Assembly (NCBI RefSeq): GCF_019449565.1
Contig: NZ_JAGRPM010000024.1
Coordinates: forward strand, 1 to 52,826
Source: Rhodoblastus sp.
GTDB taxonomy: Bacteria; Pseudomonadota; Alphaproteobacteria; Rhizobiales; Beijerinckiaceae
DNA length: 52,826 nucleotides
Direction of reading: 5' to 3'
Shown here: positions 17,145-25,066 of the stretch, piece by piece
Layout of the letters: each line of letters starts with the position of its first letter
Numbering within the stretch: the stretch's first letter is position 1
The notes under the pieces: generated by a model
Database searches by the model: none
Seen by the model: the letters and a program-made list of their open reading frames with translations, nothing else
Told to the model about the DNA's origin: nothing
Position numbers and translations under genes: made by a program

Positions 17145-17347
17145 GCGGCAGATTGACCGGGCGAGTCTGAATATGGCGTGAACCGCCGCGCCGCCGGATT
17201 TTCCTGCGGCGTCGCCGCCGCAAACATCAGAAGGCCGGAAAGCTGTCGCGGTTTAGCCGCAATGGCTTCGTTGAATGGTCCTGCCTGATGTCAAAAGCGC
17301 GCCGGCATTTTGCGCCGGCGCCGGCACAGGCCGACGGGGTTCCGCGC

Positions 17348-17944
17348 ATGAATTGCATTTCCAGTGATCAAGTTTCTCCGCCGCCCGGCCGCGTAAAGAT
17401 CGCCGCCGTATTCGCCGCCGGCGCCATCGCGCTGCTGGCGCTGGACGCCGGGCTTGAATTGCGGCCCGCTCTCGCGCCCACGCAAATCGCGGTCACGCGC
17501 GCCTTCGCGCCGCAAGTAAAGGCGCAAGAAAAGGCGACGGAAACGTCCGGCGTGCGGAGCTTCGCCTATTATCCGGAACAGCTGGCCGTGCTGACGAGCT
17601 TGTCGAACTTCACGCCGGGTCCCGAGTCCAGGGTTGCCGATCCGCTTGCCGATCCCTCCGCCAGCGCCGCGCATCCGTCGGCGCCCGCCACAGACGCGAA
17701 GCCGGCCCGCCGCACGGAAGCGCCCGCCAAATCCGCGTCGCCGCTCGCTGGCCGCGCGCCCGCCCCTTTGGCTGCGACCATTGCCTCTGAGCCTGCGGCT
17801 GATCGTTCCGTGAGGCTCTTCGGCGTTACAATTCCCGGCGCGGCGGAAATTGGCGACCGCGTCGCCGCCGTGCGGGAAAACGCCGGCCGCTGGAGCGAAT
17901 CAGCCTGGGGCCTCGGCGGCAAGATCGCCGGCGTTTGGCGCTGA
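17348..17944 (+). CDS. Hypothetical protein with one N-terminal membrane segment
   Basis: About 198 residues if started at the ATG at 17348; an ATG at 17288 would add 20 residues and neither has an outstanding ribosome site. A hydrophobic segment (IAAVFAAGAIALLALDAGL, about 18-36) is followed by a long Ala/Pro-rich, presumably disordered region and a C-terminal patch (SVRLFGVTIPGAAEIGDRV). Third-position GC looks coding. A factor-independent terminator follows at 18011. I do not recognise the family. It is divergent from the PepSY operon. Confidence 0.65.
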   Translation: MNCISSDQVSPPPGRVKIAAVFAAGAIALLALDAGLELRPALAPTQIAVTRAFAPQVKAQEKATETSGVRSFAYYPEQLAVLTSLSNFTPGPESRVADPLADPSASAAHPSAPATDAKPARRTEAPAKSASPLAGRAPAPLAATIASEPAADRSVRLFGVTIPGAAEIGDRVAAVRENAGRWSESAWGLGGKIAGVWR

Positions 17945-18010
17945 GCCGAGGGCCCGCGCCCGCCTCATCGGTCGCAGACAACTTGCCAGACAATCCGGCT
18001 TTATGCCACC

Positions 18011-18046
18011 AATGCGCCCTTCGCACAGCGTGAGCGGCGCATTTTT
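18011..18046 (+). terminator. Intrinsic terminator
   Basis: AATGCGCC (18011-18018) pairs with GGCGCATT (18036-18043); the loop contains a smaller CGC/GCG stem, and TTTTT follows at 18042-18046. It ends transcription of the hypothetical gene at 17348-17944, 66 bases after its stop. Confidence 0.75.
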
Positions 18047-18084
18047 CGCCCGGCGCAATCGCGCGCCGGGGCAGAGGTGGGGTC

Positions 18085-18663
18085 TTGAACGGTTTAAGAG
18101 CATTGCCCTTCGCCGCGATCGCCGCGCTGGCCCTCGGCATGGCGGCGACATTGGCGGCCTTGCAAGGCGACCCGCCTTTCGGCGCCGTCGAGATGGGGCC
18201 CTGGAGGACCTGGCCGCGCGTCGGCGATTCCGAAATCGACCCCTACGCCCGCGCTGTTCTCGCCGCGAGCGGCGCTTTGCCGCTCGGCTCCGGCGAAGGG
18301 CTCGCCTTCGTCGCAAAGACCGACGACTTTGACGCGGCGTTGGACGCGCGCTGCGATTATCGCATTTCCGGCGGCGCTCCTTCGGCGCGGTTCTGGACTC
18401 TTGCCGCCTATGACGTCGACGGCGACCTGCGGCCGAACGCCGCCAATCGCTATGGCCTCACTTCGACCGCGCTGCTGCGCGAGTCGGGGGGCGGCTTCGT
18501 CATCGACGCATCGCGCGACGCGCAGCCGGGCAATTGGCTTCCGCTCGGCGAAAAGAGCCGCTTCATCCTCGTCCTGCGCGCCTATCAACTGACGAGCAGC
18601 GCCGTCGCCGGCGCGCTGGACGGCCTTGTCCTTCCCAAGATTACGCGAGAAGGCTGCTCATGA
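18085..18663 (+). CDS. DUF1214 protein
   Basis: A 192-residue exported or membrane-anchored protein. The start is TTG at 18085-18087, supported by AGGTGG seven bases upstream; no ATG occurs at a sensible place. Signal-like segment ALPFAAIAALALGMAAT. The body carries DPYARAVLAASG, FWTLAAYDVDG and NWLPLG, matching the DUF1214 beta-sandwich. It overlaps the following DUF1254 gene by four bases (ATGA). The two domains are often fused in one polypeptide in other bacteria; here they are split. Function is unknown for both. Confidence 0.88.
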   Translation: MNGLRALPFAAIAALALGMAATLAALQGDPPFGAVEMGPWRTWPRVGDSEIDPYARAVLAASGALPLGSGEGLAFVAKTDDFDAALDARCDYRISGGAPSARFWTLAAYDVDGDLRPNAANRYGLTSTALLRESGGGFVIDASRDAQPGNWLPLGEKSRFILVLRAYQLTSSAVAGALDGLVLPKITREGCS

Positions 18664-19268
18664 GCCCGCGCCTTTCCGCGGCCGACCGCGCCATCGGCCT
18701 CATCCCCTGGATTCTCGCGGCGCTGCTCGGGGCCATCGCCCTTCATTTGCTGGCGGTGCTGTCGCTGCCGGCGCTCGCGCCGAGCGCCCCGTTCCGCAAG
18801 CTCGCACTGCCTCTCGCGCCCGGCGAAAGGGCGCTCCTGCCGCGCGCCGCCGCTTCCTCCGGCGGGTCGACCTTCGCCGACCCCTTCGCGGCGCTGGCGG
18901 TTTGTCGATTCGATCTCGCCCAGGGTCCATTCCGCGTGCGGGCCTCAACCGATGGCGATCGCCCCGCCTCCATTTCGGTCAGGCTCGCGGACGGCACGAT
19001 CATCTATTCCGCCAATGACAAGCAGACGCCGAACGGGAAGTTCAATGTCCTCGTGGTGACTCAGGCGCAGTCCGACGCGATGGATTCGACGCAGGACAAC
19101 GCCGACGAGACGCGGGCGGCCGGCGAAGACGATGAATTGCGGCTGGTTTCTCCCGGCGCGAGAGGCTTCGTCCTGTTCAGAACGCTCGGCCTGCGCGAAG
19201 GCGATTATGAAGCGGCGGCGGCGGCGCGCGGCGGCTTCGCATGTGCAACGGAAAAGACCGCGCCCTGA
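18660..19268 (+). CDS. DUF1254 protein
   Basis: A 202-residue protein with one N-terminal membrane helix (IGLIPWILAALLGAIALHLL). The start ATG at 18660 overlaps the DUF1214 stop. The conserved stretch is FADPFAALAVCRFDLAQGP, followed by ASISVRLADGTIIYSANDKQ and GKFNVLVVT, which is the DUF1254 core. Together with DUF1214 it forms a coupled pair anchored in the membrane and facing the periplasm. Activity unknown. Confidence 0.85.
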   Translation: MSPRLSAADRAIGLIPWILAALLGAIALHLLAVLSLPALAPSAPFRKLALPLAPGERALLPRAAASSGGSTFADPFAALAVCRFDLAQGPFRVRASTDGDRPASISVRLADGTIIYSANDKQTPNGKFNVLVVTQAQSDAMDSTQDNADETRAAGEDDELRLVSPGARGFVLFRTLGLREGDYEAAAAARGGFACATEKTAP

Positions 19269-19297
19269 CATGGCCCGCCAGAATGCCGCTCGGCGGC

Positions 19298-19489
19298 TCA
19301 GGCGCGCTTGCGGCGGCGCTGGCGGCGCGGCGCGGTTCCCGCGGGAGCGCGGCTTTGCGGCCCGCTCGTCCCATCGTCATGGCGCTCGTAGCGAACGCCC
19401 GTGAAGAACAGGATCTCCGCTGGCCCTTGCGGAGCGACCGCTGCGGCGCGCGGCCTCGATTCAATGCGGAATGGCAGGATCTCGCCCAT
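19298..19489 (-). CDS. Small conserved protein with ILFFTGVRYER motif
   Basis: A 63-residue protein starting at the ATG 19487-19489 (GAGGG upstream). It begins MGEILPFRIESRPR, has PAEILFFTGVRYERH in the middle, and ends in a strongly basic Arg/Lys tail. I have a recollection of similar short proteins with this motif in many Hyphomicrobiales, but no function is known to me. Convergent with DUF1254, divergent from DUF2336. The longer open frame upstream adds Arg-rich sequence without a start site. Confidence 0.65.
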   Translation of the reverse strand: MGEILPFRIESRPRAAAVAPQGPAEILFFTGVRYERHDDGTSGPQSRAPAGTAPRRQRRRKRA

Positions 19490-19570
19490 GGCTCTCGCCC
19501 TCGCCCGGCGGCCCCGAATCGTTCGGGCGCCCAACCGTGAAAAATGAAATAGCGCATTTGTTAAAATTTT

Positions 19571-19617
19571 GGACATCCGATGTCCTGCCCTCATTAATCC
19601 TTTGCGATGGTTAATGA
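19571..19617. promoter_or_regulatory. Two dyads in the promoter region of the DUF2336 gene
   Basis: GGACAT-CCG-ATGTCC (19571-19585) is a perfect 6-bp inverted repeat, and TCATTAA (19591-19597) pairs with TTAATGA (19611-19617) across 13 bases. The second contains two TTAA half-sites like those of CtrA, but at 13-bp rather than 7-bp spacing. The region separates two divergent genes and ends 58 bases from the DUF2336 start. Confidence 0.45.
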
Positions 19618-19674
19618 TGTGTCAATAAAGCTTGGCTAGGGTCTGTTTATCCGAACTTTTTCCGGGCCCTTGTC

Positions 19675-20790
19675 ATGCCGACCGACATTTACGCCCGCCT
19701 GCGCGATCTCGCGGCCTCGGCGGAAGCCAAACCGAGCGAAATGCGTCCGGTTCTTCTGCGCGTCACCACCGATCTCTTCGCCTTGCAGCCCCAGCATTCG
19801 CCTGAGGAAATCCGGCTCTATGAAGAAATGGCGGGCCGGCTGATCGACACCGCCGACGAGGCCACCCTCGCCCAGGTCGCCCGCAAACTGGCGCGCTGCG
19901 CGGATTCGCCGGCCTCCCTTCTCGCCCGGATCAAGGCGCGCGGCGGCGAGGCCGCGCGTGAAATCTTTCTCGCCGACCCGCAGGTCGAATGGCGCGAACT
20001 GCGCCATGTCGCCGCGAGCGGCCCCTGCGACCAGGCCAGCGCGGTGGCGGCGCGCAGCGATCTCGACCGCGAGATTGTCCGCTTGCTCGCCGCGCGCCCC
20101 GAACGCGAGATCGCGCGCGCACTCGCCGGCAATTCGCTCGCCCCGCTCACCAACGAGAGCCTGCGCCTGCTCGCCCAGCGCGGACGCGACGATCCCGCGC
20201 TCGCGCGCGCCCTGCTCGACCGTTGCGCGCTCACGCTCGACTGCCTGCCGCTCTATCTTTCGGCGAAAGCAAGCGAGCGAGCGAAACTCCTCACCCTCGC
20301 GCTCGAAGCCGGGCTTGGCCAGATCGGCCGGTCCGTCGGCGAAAGTCTGGATGAAGAGACGACTGCGCGCATCGAGTCGGCGGCGCTGCGTCAGAAACGC
20401 GCGACATTCGCCCTGTTGCTCGCCGACCTGCTCACATGCGATTCGCTCTGCGCGCGGCGCATCGTGGCAGATGAGAGCGGCGACGCGCTGACCCTGGCTT
20501 TCATCGCCATCGGCCTGCCGCAGGAAGCCGCCGCGCGCATTTTCCTGATCGCCTTTCCCAGGGTCGCCCTGTCGTCGGAACTGTTCGGCCGGAACATGAA
20601 CCTGTATCGCTTGCCGCGCCGCATCGCGTCGCGGATCGTCGAGGCGGTGACTGGCGCCCAGCGCATCGAAGGCCCGCGTCTCGCGCGCGCGATTTCGAAC
20701 AGTCCGGCGTCCGCCGCCCCGCAGGCGCAAACCGCAGCGCGCGGCGCCTCCGCGCCACAGCGCGACCTCAGGAAGAATGGCGCCGCCTGA
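19675..20790 (+). CDS. DUF2336 protein
   Basis: A 371-residue all-helical cytoplasmic protein of the DUF2336 family, found almost only in alphaproteobacteria. Characteristic are the HEAT-like repeats of short helices (for example EEIRLYEEMAGRLIDTAD, LAQVARKLARCADSP, EIVRLLAARPEREIARALAG) and the C-terminal GLPQEAAARIFLIAFPR. The final 50 residues are Ala/Gln-rich and likely disordered. The family has been linked to regulatory functions, but no reaction is established. It converges with DUF1491, 12 bases apart. Confidence 0.88.
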   Translation: MPTDIYARLRDLAASAEAKPSEMRPVLLRVTTDLFALQPQHSPEEIRLYEEMAGRLIDTADEATLAQVARKLARCADSPASLLARIKARGGEAAREIFLADPQVEWRELRHVAASGPCDQASAVAARSDLDREIVRLLAARPEREIARALAGNSLAPLTNESLRLLAQRGRDDPALARALLDRCALTLDCLPLYLSAKASERAKLLTLALEAGLGQIGRSVGESLDEETTARIESAALRQKRATFALLLADLLTCDSLCARRIVADESGDALTLAFIAIGLPQEAAARIFLIAFPRVALSSELFGRNMNLYRLPRRIASRIVEAVTGAQRIEGPRLARAISNSPASAAPQAQTAARGASAPQRDLRKNGAA

Positions 20791-20802
20791 CGACTGAGCG
20801 CG

Positions 20803-21138
20803 TCAGACCAGATCCAGCGTCACGCGGCCCGCGCGATCCTCGACTTCGACGATCCAAAGATCCGGATCGAAGCTGGTTTCCCTTGCGAGCTTCGTTTCGA
20901 TGTCGACGCTGGCGATCCATTCGTCGCTGTGGGCCCGCGAAAACAGCCGCGCGATATCCTCGCGCGTCTCGCTCTGCGGCGCGGGCGCGAACAGTGCGGC
21001 CGTTCCGTCGAGGCGGTCGATCTTGACGAAAATGGCGCCGGCTTCCGCCGCGCCGCGCCGACGCAGGAAGACCGGGACATTCTCGGAGGCGCAACGGCGC
21101 AAAAAGGCCGCGACCCAGATATCGGTGCGTAGGCGCAT
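20803..21138 (-). CDS. DUF1491 protein
   Basis: A 111-residue protein. The N-terminal MRLRTDIWVAAFLRRC, the GAIFVKIDRLDG strand and the C-terminal LWIVEVEDRAG segment identify DUF1491, an alphaproteobacterial family of small soluble proteins without known function. Length is typical. No export signal. Single gene, facing DUF2336. Confidence 0.88.
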   Translation of the reverse strand: MRLRTDIWVAAFLRRCASENVPVFLRRRGAAEAGAIFVKIDRLDGTAALFAPAPQSETREDIARLFSRAHSDEWIASVDIETKLARETSFDPDLWIVEVEDRAGRVTLDLV

Positions 21139-21416
21139 CAGCGCATCATAGCGGCCAACGCGCGGCGCGCCAGTATCGATGTGATCTCGACCGTTCCGTC
21201 ATGGGTCGCCTGCGTAGTTTCCGAGGCTGCCGCCGGATGTGATCTGGCGCAAAGCTGACCCCTCAACGCACGGAGCGCGGCGCATCAAAATCGATGCGGC
21301 CGCGCCCGGGCGGTTGGCCTAAGGCGCGATGCGATTTCGACCTTCCGCGCGGTTTGAGCGTTTCGCATGCAATGGAAATTGCGCTCGCAGGCGAGCGCCG
21401 ATGACGGAGATTCTGA

Positions 21417-21680
21417 ATGAAACTTTTGTTGAGCGGCGCGCTGGTCGCGCTTGGTCTGACATTGGCCCAGCCTGCCAGCGCCATGCCTCTCGCGCCCGCC
21501 GCCGGCGTGACGACGGGGCAATCGGACCCGTTGATCACGCAGGTTCAGGGCTATTACGGCCACCAGGGCGGGCGTGGCGGATGGGGGCGCGGCCACCATT
21601 ACGGCTGGGGGCGCGGTCACGGTCATGGCTATGGCCACGGGCGCGGCTATGGACACGGCTATGGACGTGGCCGCTACTGA
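21417..21680 (+). CDS. Exported Gly/His/Tyr-rich peptide
   Basis: An 87-residue precursor. Signal peptide MKLLLSGALVALGLTLA with a likely cut after PASA near 21. After a short linker (DPLITQVQGYYG) the last 37 residues consist of Gly alternating with His, Tyr, Trp and Arg (GHGHGYGHGRGYGHG), with ten histidines. Such tails can bind Cu, Ni or Zn ions or associate with the cell surface; neither is shown here. It starts the small-stress-protein cluster, 97 bases before csbD. Confidence 0.75.
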   Translation: MKLLLSGALVALGLTLAQPASAMPLAPAAGVTTGQSDPLITQVQGYYGHQGGRGGWGRGHHYGWGRGHGHGYGHGRGYGHGYGRGRY

Positions 21681-21777
21681 AAGCGCCTCACGAAAACGAC
21701 CTAAATTGGACCCGCGAGAACCAACCTGGAGGGCGAAGCGCGGGAATGCTTCGCCTTCATCACCGAGGACATCAATC

Positions 21778-21969
21778 GTGAGCAGCATTGGCGACAAAGT
21801 TAAAGGCGCGGCCAATCAGGTCGCTGGCGCCGTCAAACAGGCGGCGGGACACGCCGTTGGAAACCCGGACCTTGAAGTTGAAGGCGCCGCGCAGAAGCTC
21901 AAGGGCAAGACGCAAGAGGCCATTGGCGAGGGCAAGGACGCTATCAAGAAGATCGTCGACAAGGCCTGA
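21778..21969 (+). CDS. CsbD-family stress protein
   Basis: A 63-residue CsbD protein with start GTG at 21778, preceded by GAGGA. The two CsbD repeats are visible: IGDKVKGAANQVAGAVKQ and VEGAAQKLKGKTQEAIGEG. The fold is a small amphipathic helical protein; expression in many bacteria is induced by general stress, salt or desiccation. Molecular role unknown. A strong bidirectional terminator follows. Confidence 0.92.
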   Translation: MSSIGDKVKGAANQVAGAVKQAAGHAVGNPDLEVEGAAQKLKGKTQEAIGEGKDAIKKIVDKA

Positions 21970-21989
21970 CAGGGCCTCGAGTCAGTCAT

Positions 21990-22022
21990 AAAAAAAGGCG
22001 GCCAATTCGTGGCCGCCTTTTT
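21990..22022 (+). terminator. Bidirectional intrinsic terminator after csbD
   Basis: AAAAAAGGCGGCC, a seven-base loop and GGCCGCCTTTTT form a GC-rich stem flanked by A-run and T-run, so it works for csbD and for the convergent small membrane gene at 22071. Confidence 0.9.
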
Positions 22023-22070
22023 ACGATCTCGCGATCGTCCAATTTCATTTCAGACAATTTGGAAGTCCGG

Positions 22071-22262
22071 TCATTTTCCGACGCGAATGGTGCTCAATGA
22101 TCCGAGCACGCCGAAAGCCTGTAACAGCCAAAGCACGACGCAGATGACCACGACGGCGTTGAGGATGCTTTTGATCTTTCCATCCATGGGCAGGTAATTG
22201 TTGACGAGCCAAAGCAGCACGCCAACGACGATCAGAACGATGACGACGTTAATGAGGGGCAT
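22071..22262 (-). CDS. Small membrane protein (Thivi_2564-like)
   Basis: A 63-residue two-helix membrane protein. Start ATG at 22260-22262 has AGGAG at the right distance. Sequence INVVIVLIVVGVLLWLVNNY forms helix one, then PMDGKIKSILN, then helix two (AVVVICVVLWLLQAFGV). It matches the small inner-membrane family annotated Thivi_2564 in other proteobacteria, as I recall it. No function is established. 74 bases downstream of the DUF3309 gene on the same strand. Confidence 0.82.
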   Translation of the reverse strand: MPLINVVIVLIVVGVLLWLVNNYLPMDGKIKSILNAVVVICVVLWLLQAFGVLGSLSTIRVGK

Positions 22263-22336
22263 GGGGAGTCTCCTGATAAGCAGAATTTTACGAGCGGCGC
22301 CGCGCGACGCATCGCATGCGAGCCGCTCGTCCAGGC

Positions 22337-22492
22337 CTAGATTCGTCCCATCAGCAGCAGGACGACCACGATGATCAGCAGGAGACCAATGCCGCCACTG
22401 GGGTAGTAGCCCCAACTGGCGCTGTGCGGCCATGACGGCAATGCGCCGACAAGAAACAGCACCAAGATAATGAGCAGGATTGTGCCTAGCAT
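22337..22492 (-). CDS. DUF3309 small membrane protein
   Basis: A 51-residue protein: one helix (MLGTILLIILVLFLVGALP), a short loop with SWGYYPSGG, and a second helix (IGLLLIIVVVLLLMG). The W-x-YxPSGG loop between two helices is diagnostic of DUF3309. Start ATG at 22490-22492 follows AAGGAG. Upstream partner of the two-helix protein at 22071, likely cotranscribed. Function unknown. Confidence 0.9.
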   Translation of the reverse strand: MLGTILLIILVLFLVGALPSWPHSASWGYYPSGGIGLLLIIVVVLLLMGRI

Positions 22493-22912
22493 GGGAATAC
22501 TCCTTAACGGGCGAACTGCGGCAGGTTTCGGAAAAGCCGCCGCTGACGCGACATGAACGTCGCGCCTTTTCGCCGGGGACACGCCTCGTGGCGAAATGCC
22601 CTGCGCCCGTTCGTCTAGCGACTTTACCTCGACGGCAAGCTGAGCCGACAGAATCGGAAAATACTTACGCCTGAAAGCCCCCCAAAGTTCCGGGACGGAC
22701 GCGGGTGGGGCGGAAAAACAAATTGCATCGCCACGCCCCGGGCCGGCCGCCGCTGCCGCCGCTCAACAGGCGTTCAGGCCGGAAAGGCCGTGAGTATTTT
22801 CCGACGCTACCGCGCCGCCTTCGCCACCGGATATTTTTTGGCGTGAACCGGACGCGCCGCGCGTTCTTCGCGCGTCGCGGCCGCGTTTCATAAGAATTCA
22901 GGGGAGAATAGC
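22493..22912. other. Intergenic region between divergent stress genes
   Basis: 420 bases. Open frames here are Arg/Pro-rich and lack ribosome sites, so I support no gene. I looked for the alphaproteobacterial EcfG pattern (GGAAC, 16-17 bases, CGTT) before DUF3309 and the LTXXQ gene; only a poor variant (GAAAC-N15-CGTT on the reverse strand, 22507-22530) occurs, too near the start codon to trust. Confidence 0.5.
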
Positions 22913-23443
22913 GTGAGACATTTCTTGACCGCCGGCATCGCCGGCGTTGTGCTGCTTGGCGCAGCGGGCTTCAACGCTTCGCGCGCTCAGGCCCCCGAAA
23001 AATCTCCGCCCGCGCAAGCGGAGCCGATGATGAAATCCCAGCCCGGACAGGCCGAACCGACTGGTCCGGCGGACAACCAGATCGCCAATGACGTCGACGC
23101 CAGGATCGCCTTGCTCAAGGCCAGCTTGCGCCTCACTGTCGATCAGGAAAAGGATTGGCCGGGCTTGCAAACTGTCCTGCACGATTACGGAATCGGGCAG
23201 CTGAAGGCAGCCTTGGAAAACCCCGAGCGTCCCCGACGTCGCGACCGCGACGATCATGACCGCGCCGAACGCCCCAACGATATCGAGCTGTTGCGCAAAA
23301 TGGCGGACGATCTCACGGCGCGGGGCGCATCCCTGAAGAAACTCGCGGACGCGGCCGAGCCCCTCTACGCCAGCCTCGACGACCGGCAGAAGCACGATCT
23401 GCTCCAGTTTCTGCGGACCGATTTCGAATTCCGCCGCCACTGA
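22913..23443 (+). CDS. Periplasmic LTXXQ (Spy/CpxP-like) protein
   Basis: A 176-residue exported protein with start GTG at 22913 after GGGGAG. Signal peptide MRHFLTAGIAGVVLLGAAG. The helical core carries two LTXXQ-type motifs: LRLTVDQEKDWPGL near 74-87 and LYASLDDRQKHDLL near 151-164. Between them is a charged Arg/Asp segment. Spy/CpxP relatives are periplasmic chaperones or envelope-stress modulators. Downstream, 109 bases on, is the CCC1/VIT gene on the same strand. Part of the stress cluster. Confidence 0.87.
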   Translation: MRHFLTAGIAGVVLLGAAGFNASRAQAPEKSPPAQAEPMMKSQPGQAEPTGPADNQIANDVDARIALLKASLRLTVDQEKDWPGLQTVLHDYGIGQLKAALENPERPRRRDRDDHDRAERPNDIELLRKMADDLTARGASLKKLADAAEPLYASLDDRQKHDLLQFLRTDFEFRRH

Positions 23444-23552
23444 AAAAGTCTCGCCGCCATCAGGACAATTGTGCGAAATTGCGCCCCAAGGACAGGCTGA
23501 AGGACGACGTCAACGTCGCCCCCAAGCCATCAGGCGGCAAGGAATACCTAGC

Positions 23553-24248
23553 ATGCGCGGAAAACACCGGGAACGCCATCGGACGGGGAATATTGGCTGG
23601 CTCCGGGCCGCCGTGCTGGGCGCCAATGACGGCCTGCTTTCGACCGCCAGCCTAGTGCTCGGCGTGGCTGCCGCGCACGGGACGCGCAGCGCGATCCTTA
23701 TCGCCGGCGTCGCCGGTCTGGTCGCAGGCTCCATGTCGATGGCGGCGGGCGAATATGTTTCCGTTCATTCGCAGGCCGACGCCGAAAAGGCCGATCTCGC
23801 GCGCGAAAAGCTCGAACTCGAGACGAATGTCGCCGGCGAGCACCGCGAGCTGGCGGCGATCTATGTCGCGCGAGGTCTCGATCCCGCGCTCGCGAAAACG
23901 GTCGCCGCTCAGCTCATGGCCCATGACGCCCTCGGCGCCCATGCGCGCGACGAGCTGGGCATTTCCGAATCATTCATGGCGCGTCCGATCCAGGCGGCCT
24001 TCTCATCCGCCGGCGCCTTCGCAGCGGGGGCGGCGGCGCCGCTCGTGGTGACGGCGCTGGCGCCCGAATCTGAACTGATTCTGTTCGTCGCCACGACATC
24101 CCTGATCTTTCTTGCGGCGCTCGGAGCGCTTGCCGCGCGATCGGGCGGCGCGCCCGTCGGGCCAGGCGCGCTGCGCGTCACGTTCTGGGGCGCGCTGGCC
24201 ATGGGGCTGACGACAGGCGTCGGCGCCCTGTTCGGCACAACGGTTTGA
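23553..24248 (+). CDS. VIT1/CCC1 family membrane protein
   Basis: A 231-residue integral membrane protein of the vacuolar iron transporter family, which moves Fe(II) or Mn(II) out of the cytosol. Family motifs: LGANDGLLSTASLVLGVAAA near 21-40, SMSMAAGEYVSVHSQADAE near 60-78, and the Glu-rich cytoplasmic metal domain (KLELETNVAGEHRELAAIY). Five hydrophobic segments in total. Start ATG at 23553 follows AAGGA; upstream codons in the frame are unanchored. Likely cotranscribed with the LTXXQ gene. In a stress cluster it may limit free iron; the ion is not determinable here. Confidence 0.92.
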   Translation: MRGKHRERHRTGNIGWLRAAVLGANDGLLSTASLVLGVAAAHGTRSAILIAGVAGLVAGSMSMAAGEYVSVHSQADAEKADLAREKLELETNVAGEHRELAAIYVARGLDPALAKTVAAQLMAHDALGAHARDELGISESFMARPIQAAFSSAGAFAAGAAAPLVVTALAPESELILFVATTSLIFLAALGALAARSGGAPVGPGALRVTFWGALAMGLTTGVGALFGTTV

Positions 24249-24314
24249 TCCTTCGCGCCCCGAGTGGCGCTTGCATCGCCCAAGCAGCCGACAATGGGCT
24301 CATCAATAAAGCTC

Positions 24315-24581
24315 TCACGTTTGACTTGCTGGCTCCGGCCGCGGCGATTTGGCCGCGGCCACCAGCCGGAAATAATGCTCGGCGTGCTGGAGGTAATTCT
24401 CGGCGGCGACGCGATTATCGGCGATATAGGCGTCGCGCGCCAATTGGAGATATTTTTCCGCCACCTGCTGCGCGCCGCCACGGATCGTGACGTCCGGTCC
24501 ATGCGACTCATATGCGCCCGCGCCGGATTCGCGACGGCTCGTCGAGCCCTCGCGAGATCGGTTATTCTGCTGTGGTTTCAT
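24315..24581 (-). CDS. DUF4167 domain, stand-alone short form
   Basis: An 88-residue protein with the DUF4167 signature GPDVTIRGGAQQVAEKYLQL followed by NRVAAENYLQHAEHYFRLV. Usual members in Hyphomicrobiales are 200 residues or more, with a long disordered C-terminus; here the protein ends just after the conserved block, so it is a reduced paralogue. The basic N-terminus (QQNNRSREGSTSRRE) keeps the family's polar character. Nucleic-acid binding has been suggested for the family but I see no motif proving it. Confidence 0.85.
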   Translation of the reverse strand: MKPQQNNRSREGSTSRRESGAGAYESHGPDVTIRGGAQQVAEKYLQLARDAYIADNRVAAENYLQHAEHYFRLVAAAKSPRPEPASQT

Positions 24582-24598
24582 TCTTGTTTCTGGCCTTT

Positions 24599-24949
24599 CT
24601 AGACTCGTCGGGAGAGGTTTCCGTCGACCACGCCATAGGCGCGGGAAACCTCATCTCCGAAAATTTGCTGGGCGCTTTGCTTGTTGGAATCGCCCTTGAT
24701 CTCGACACGCGGGCACGCCTCGTTGGTGAAGCCGAATACCCCATGTCCGTCGACGACGATGATGTGCTCATCCCAGTCGATCCGGTCGTCGAAGCCGTAA
24801 TGGCTGATATGGATCATGCTTTCCGTCACGGCGGCGCCCGTCCGCCCGAGACGTTCGACGATTAGCCGGACCAGATGCTCGCGATTTTCGACCTCCAGGG
24901 TCGTGGACAGGCTGTCTTCGATTGTTGGCCTGTTTTCCCTCATTTTCAT
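24599..24949 (-). CDS. Hypothetical protein, 116 residues
   Basis: Started at the ATG at 24949, which has AGGA at eight bases; 14 further codons are open upstream. It contains STTLEVENREHLVRLIVERL, DDRIDWDEHIIVVDGHGV and FGFTNEACPRVEIKG, a mixed alpha/beta pattern of a small soluble domain. No cysteine pair, export signal or membrane helix. I recognise no family. Same strand as DUF4167 (17 bases on) and the eRF1-like gene, so possibly one operon in the stress cluster. Confidence 0.7.
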   Translation of the reverse strand: MKMRENRPTIEDSLSTTLEVENREHLVRLIVERLGRTGAAVTESMIHISHYGFDDRIDWDEHIIVVDGHGVFGFTNEACPRVEIKGDSNKQSAQQIFGDEVSRAYGVVDGNLSRRV

Positions 24950-25066
24950 GGTCTGAATCCTTTTGTCGTCGTCATCCGCCGGCCCTGCCACGCCAGCGGG
25001 CGCGCCTGGATTGAGCAGGCCGAATGGCCTGGGCGCATCAGTCGAAAATTCGCGCCGGGAGCGCGG

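Noticed and set aside
22507..22530. EcfG (general stress sigma) promoter before DUF3309
   Set aside because: Only GAAAC-N15-CGTT, with wrong spacing, one mismatch and too close to the start codon.
24335..24365. GC-rich hairpin as terminator of the CCC1/VIT gene
   Set aside because: It lies inside the DUF4167 coding sequence and has no T-run.
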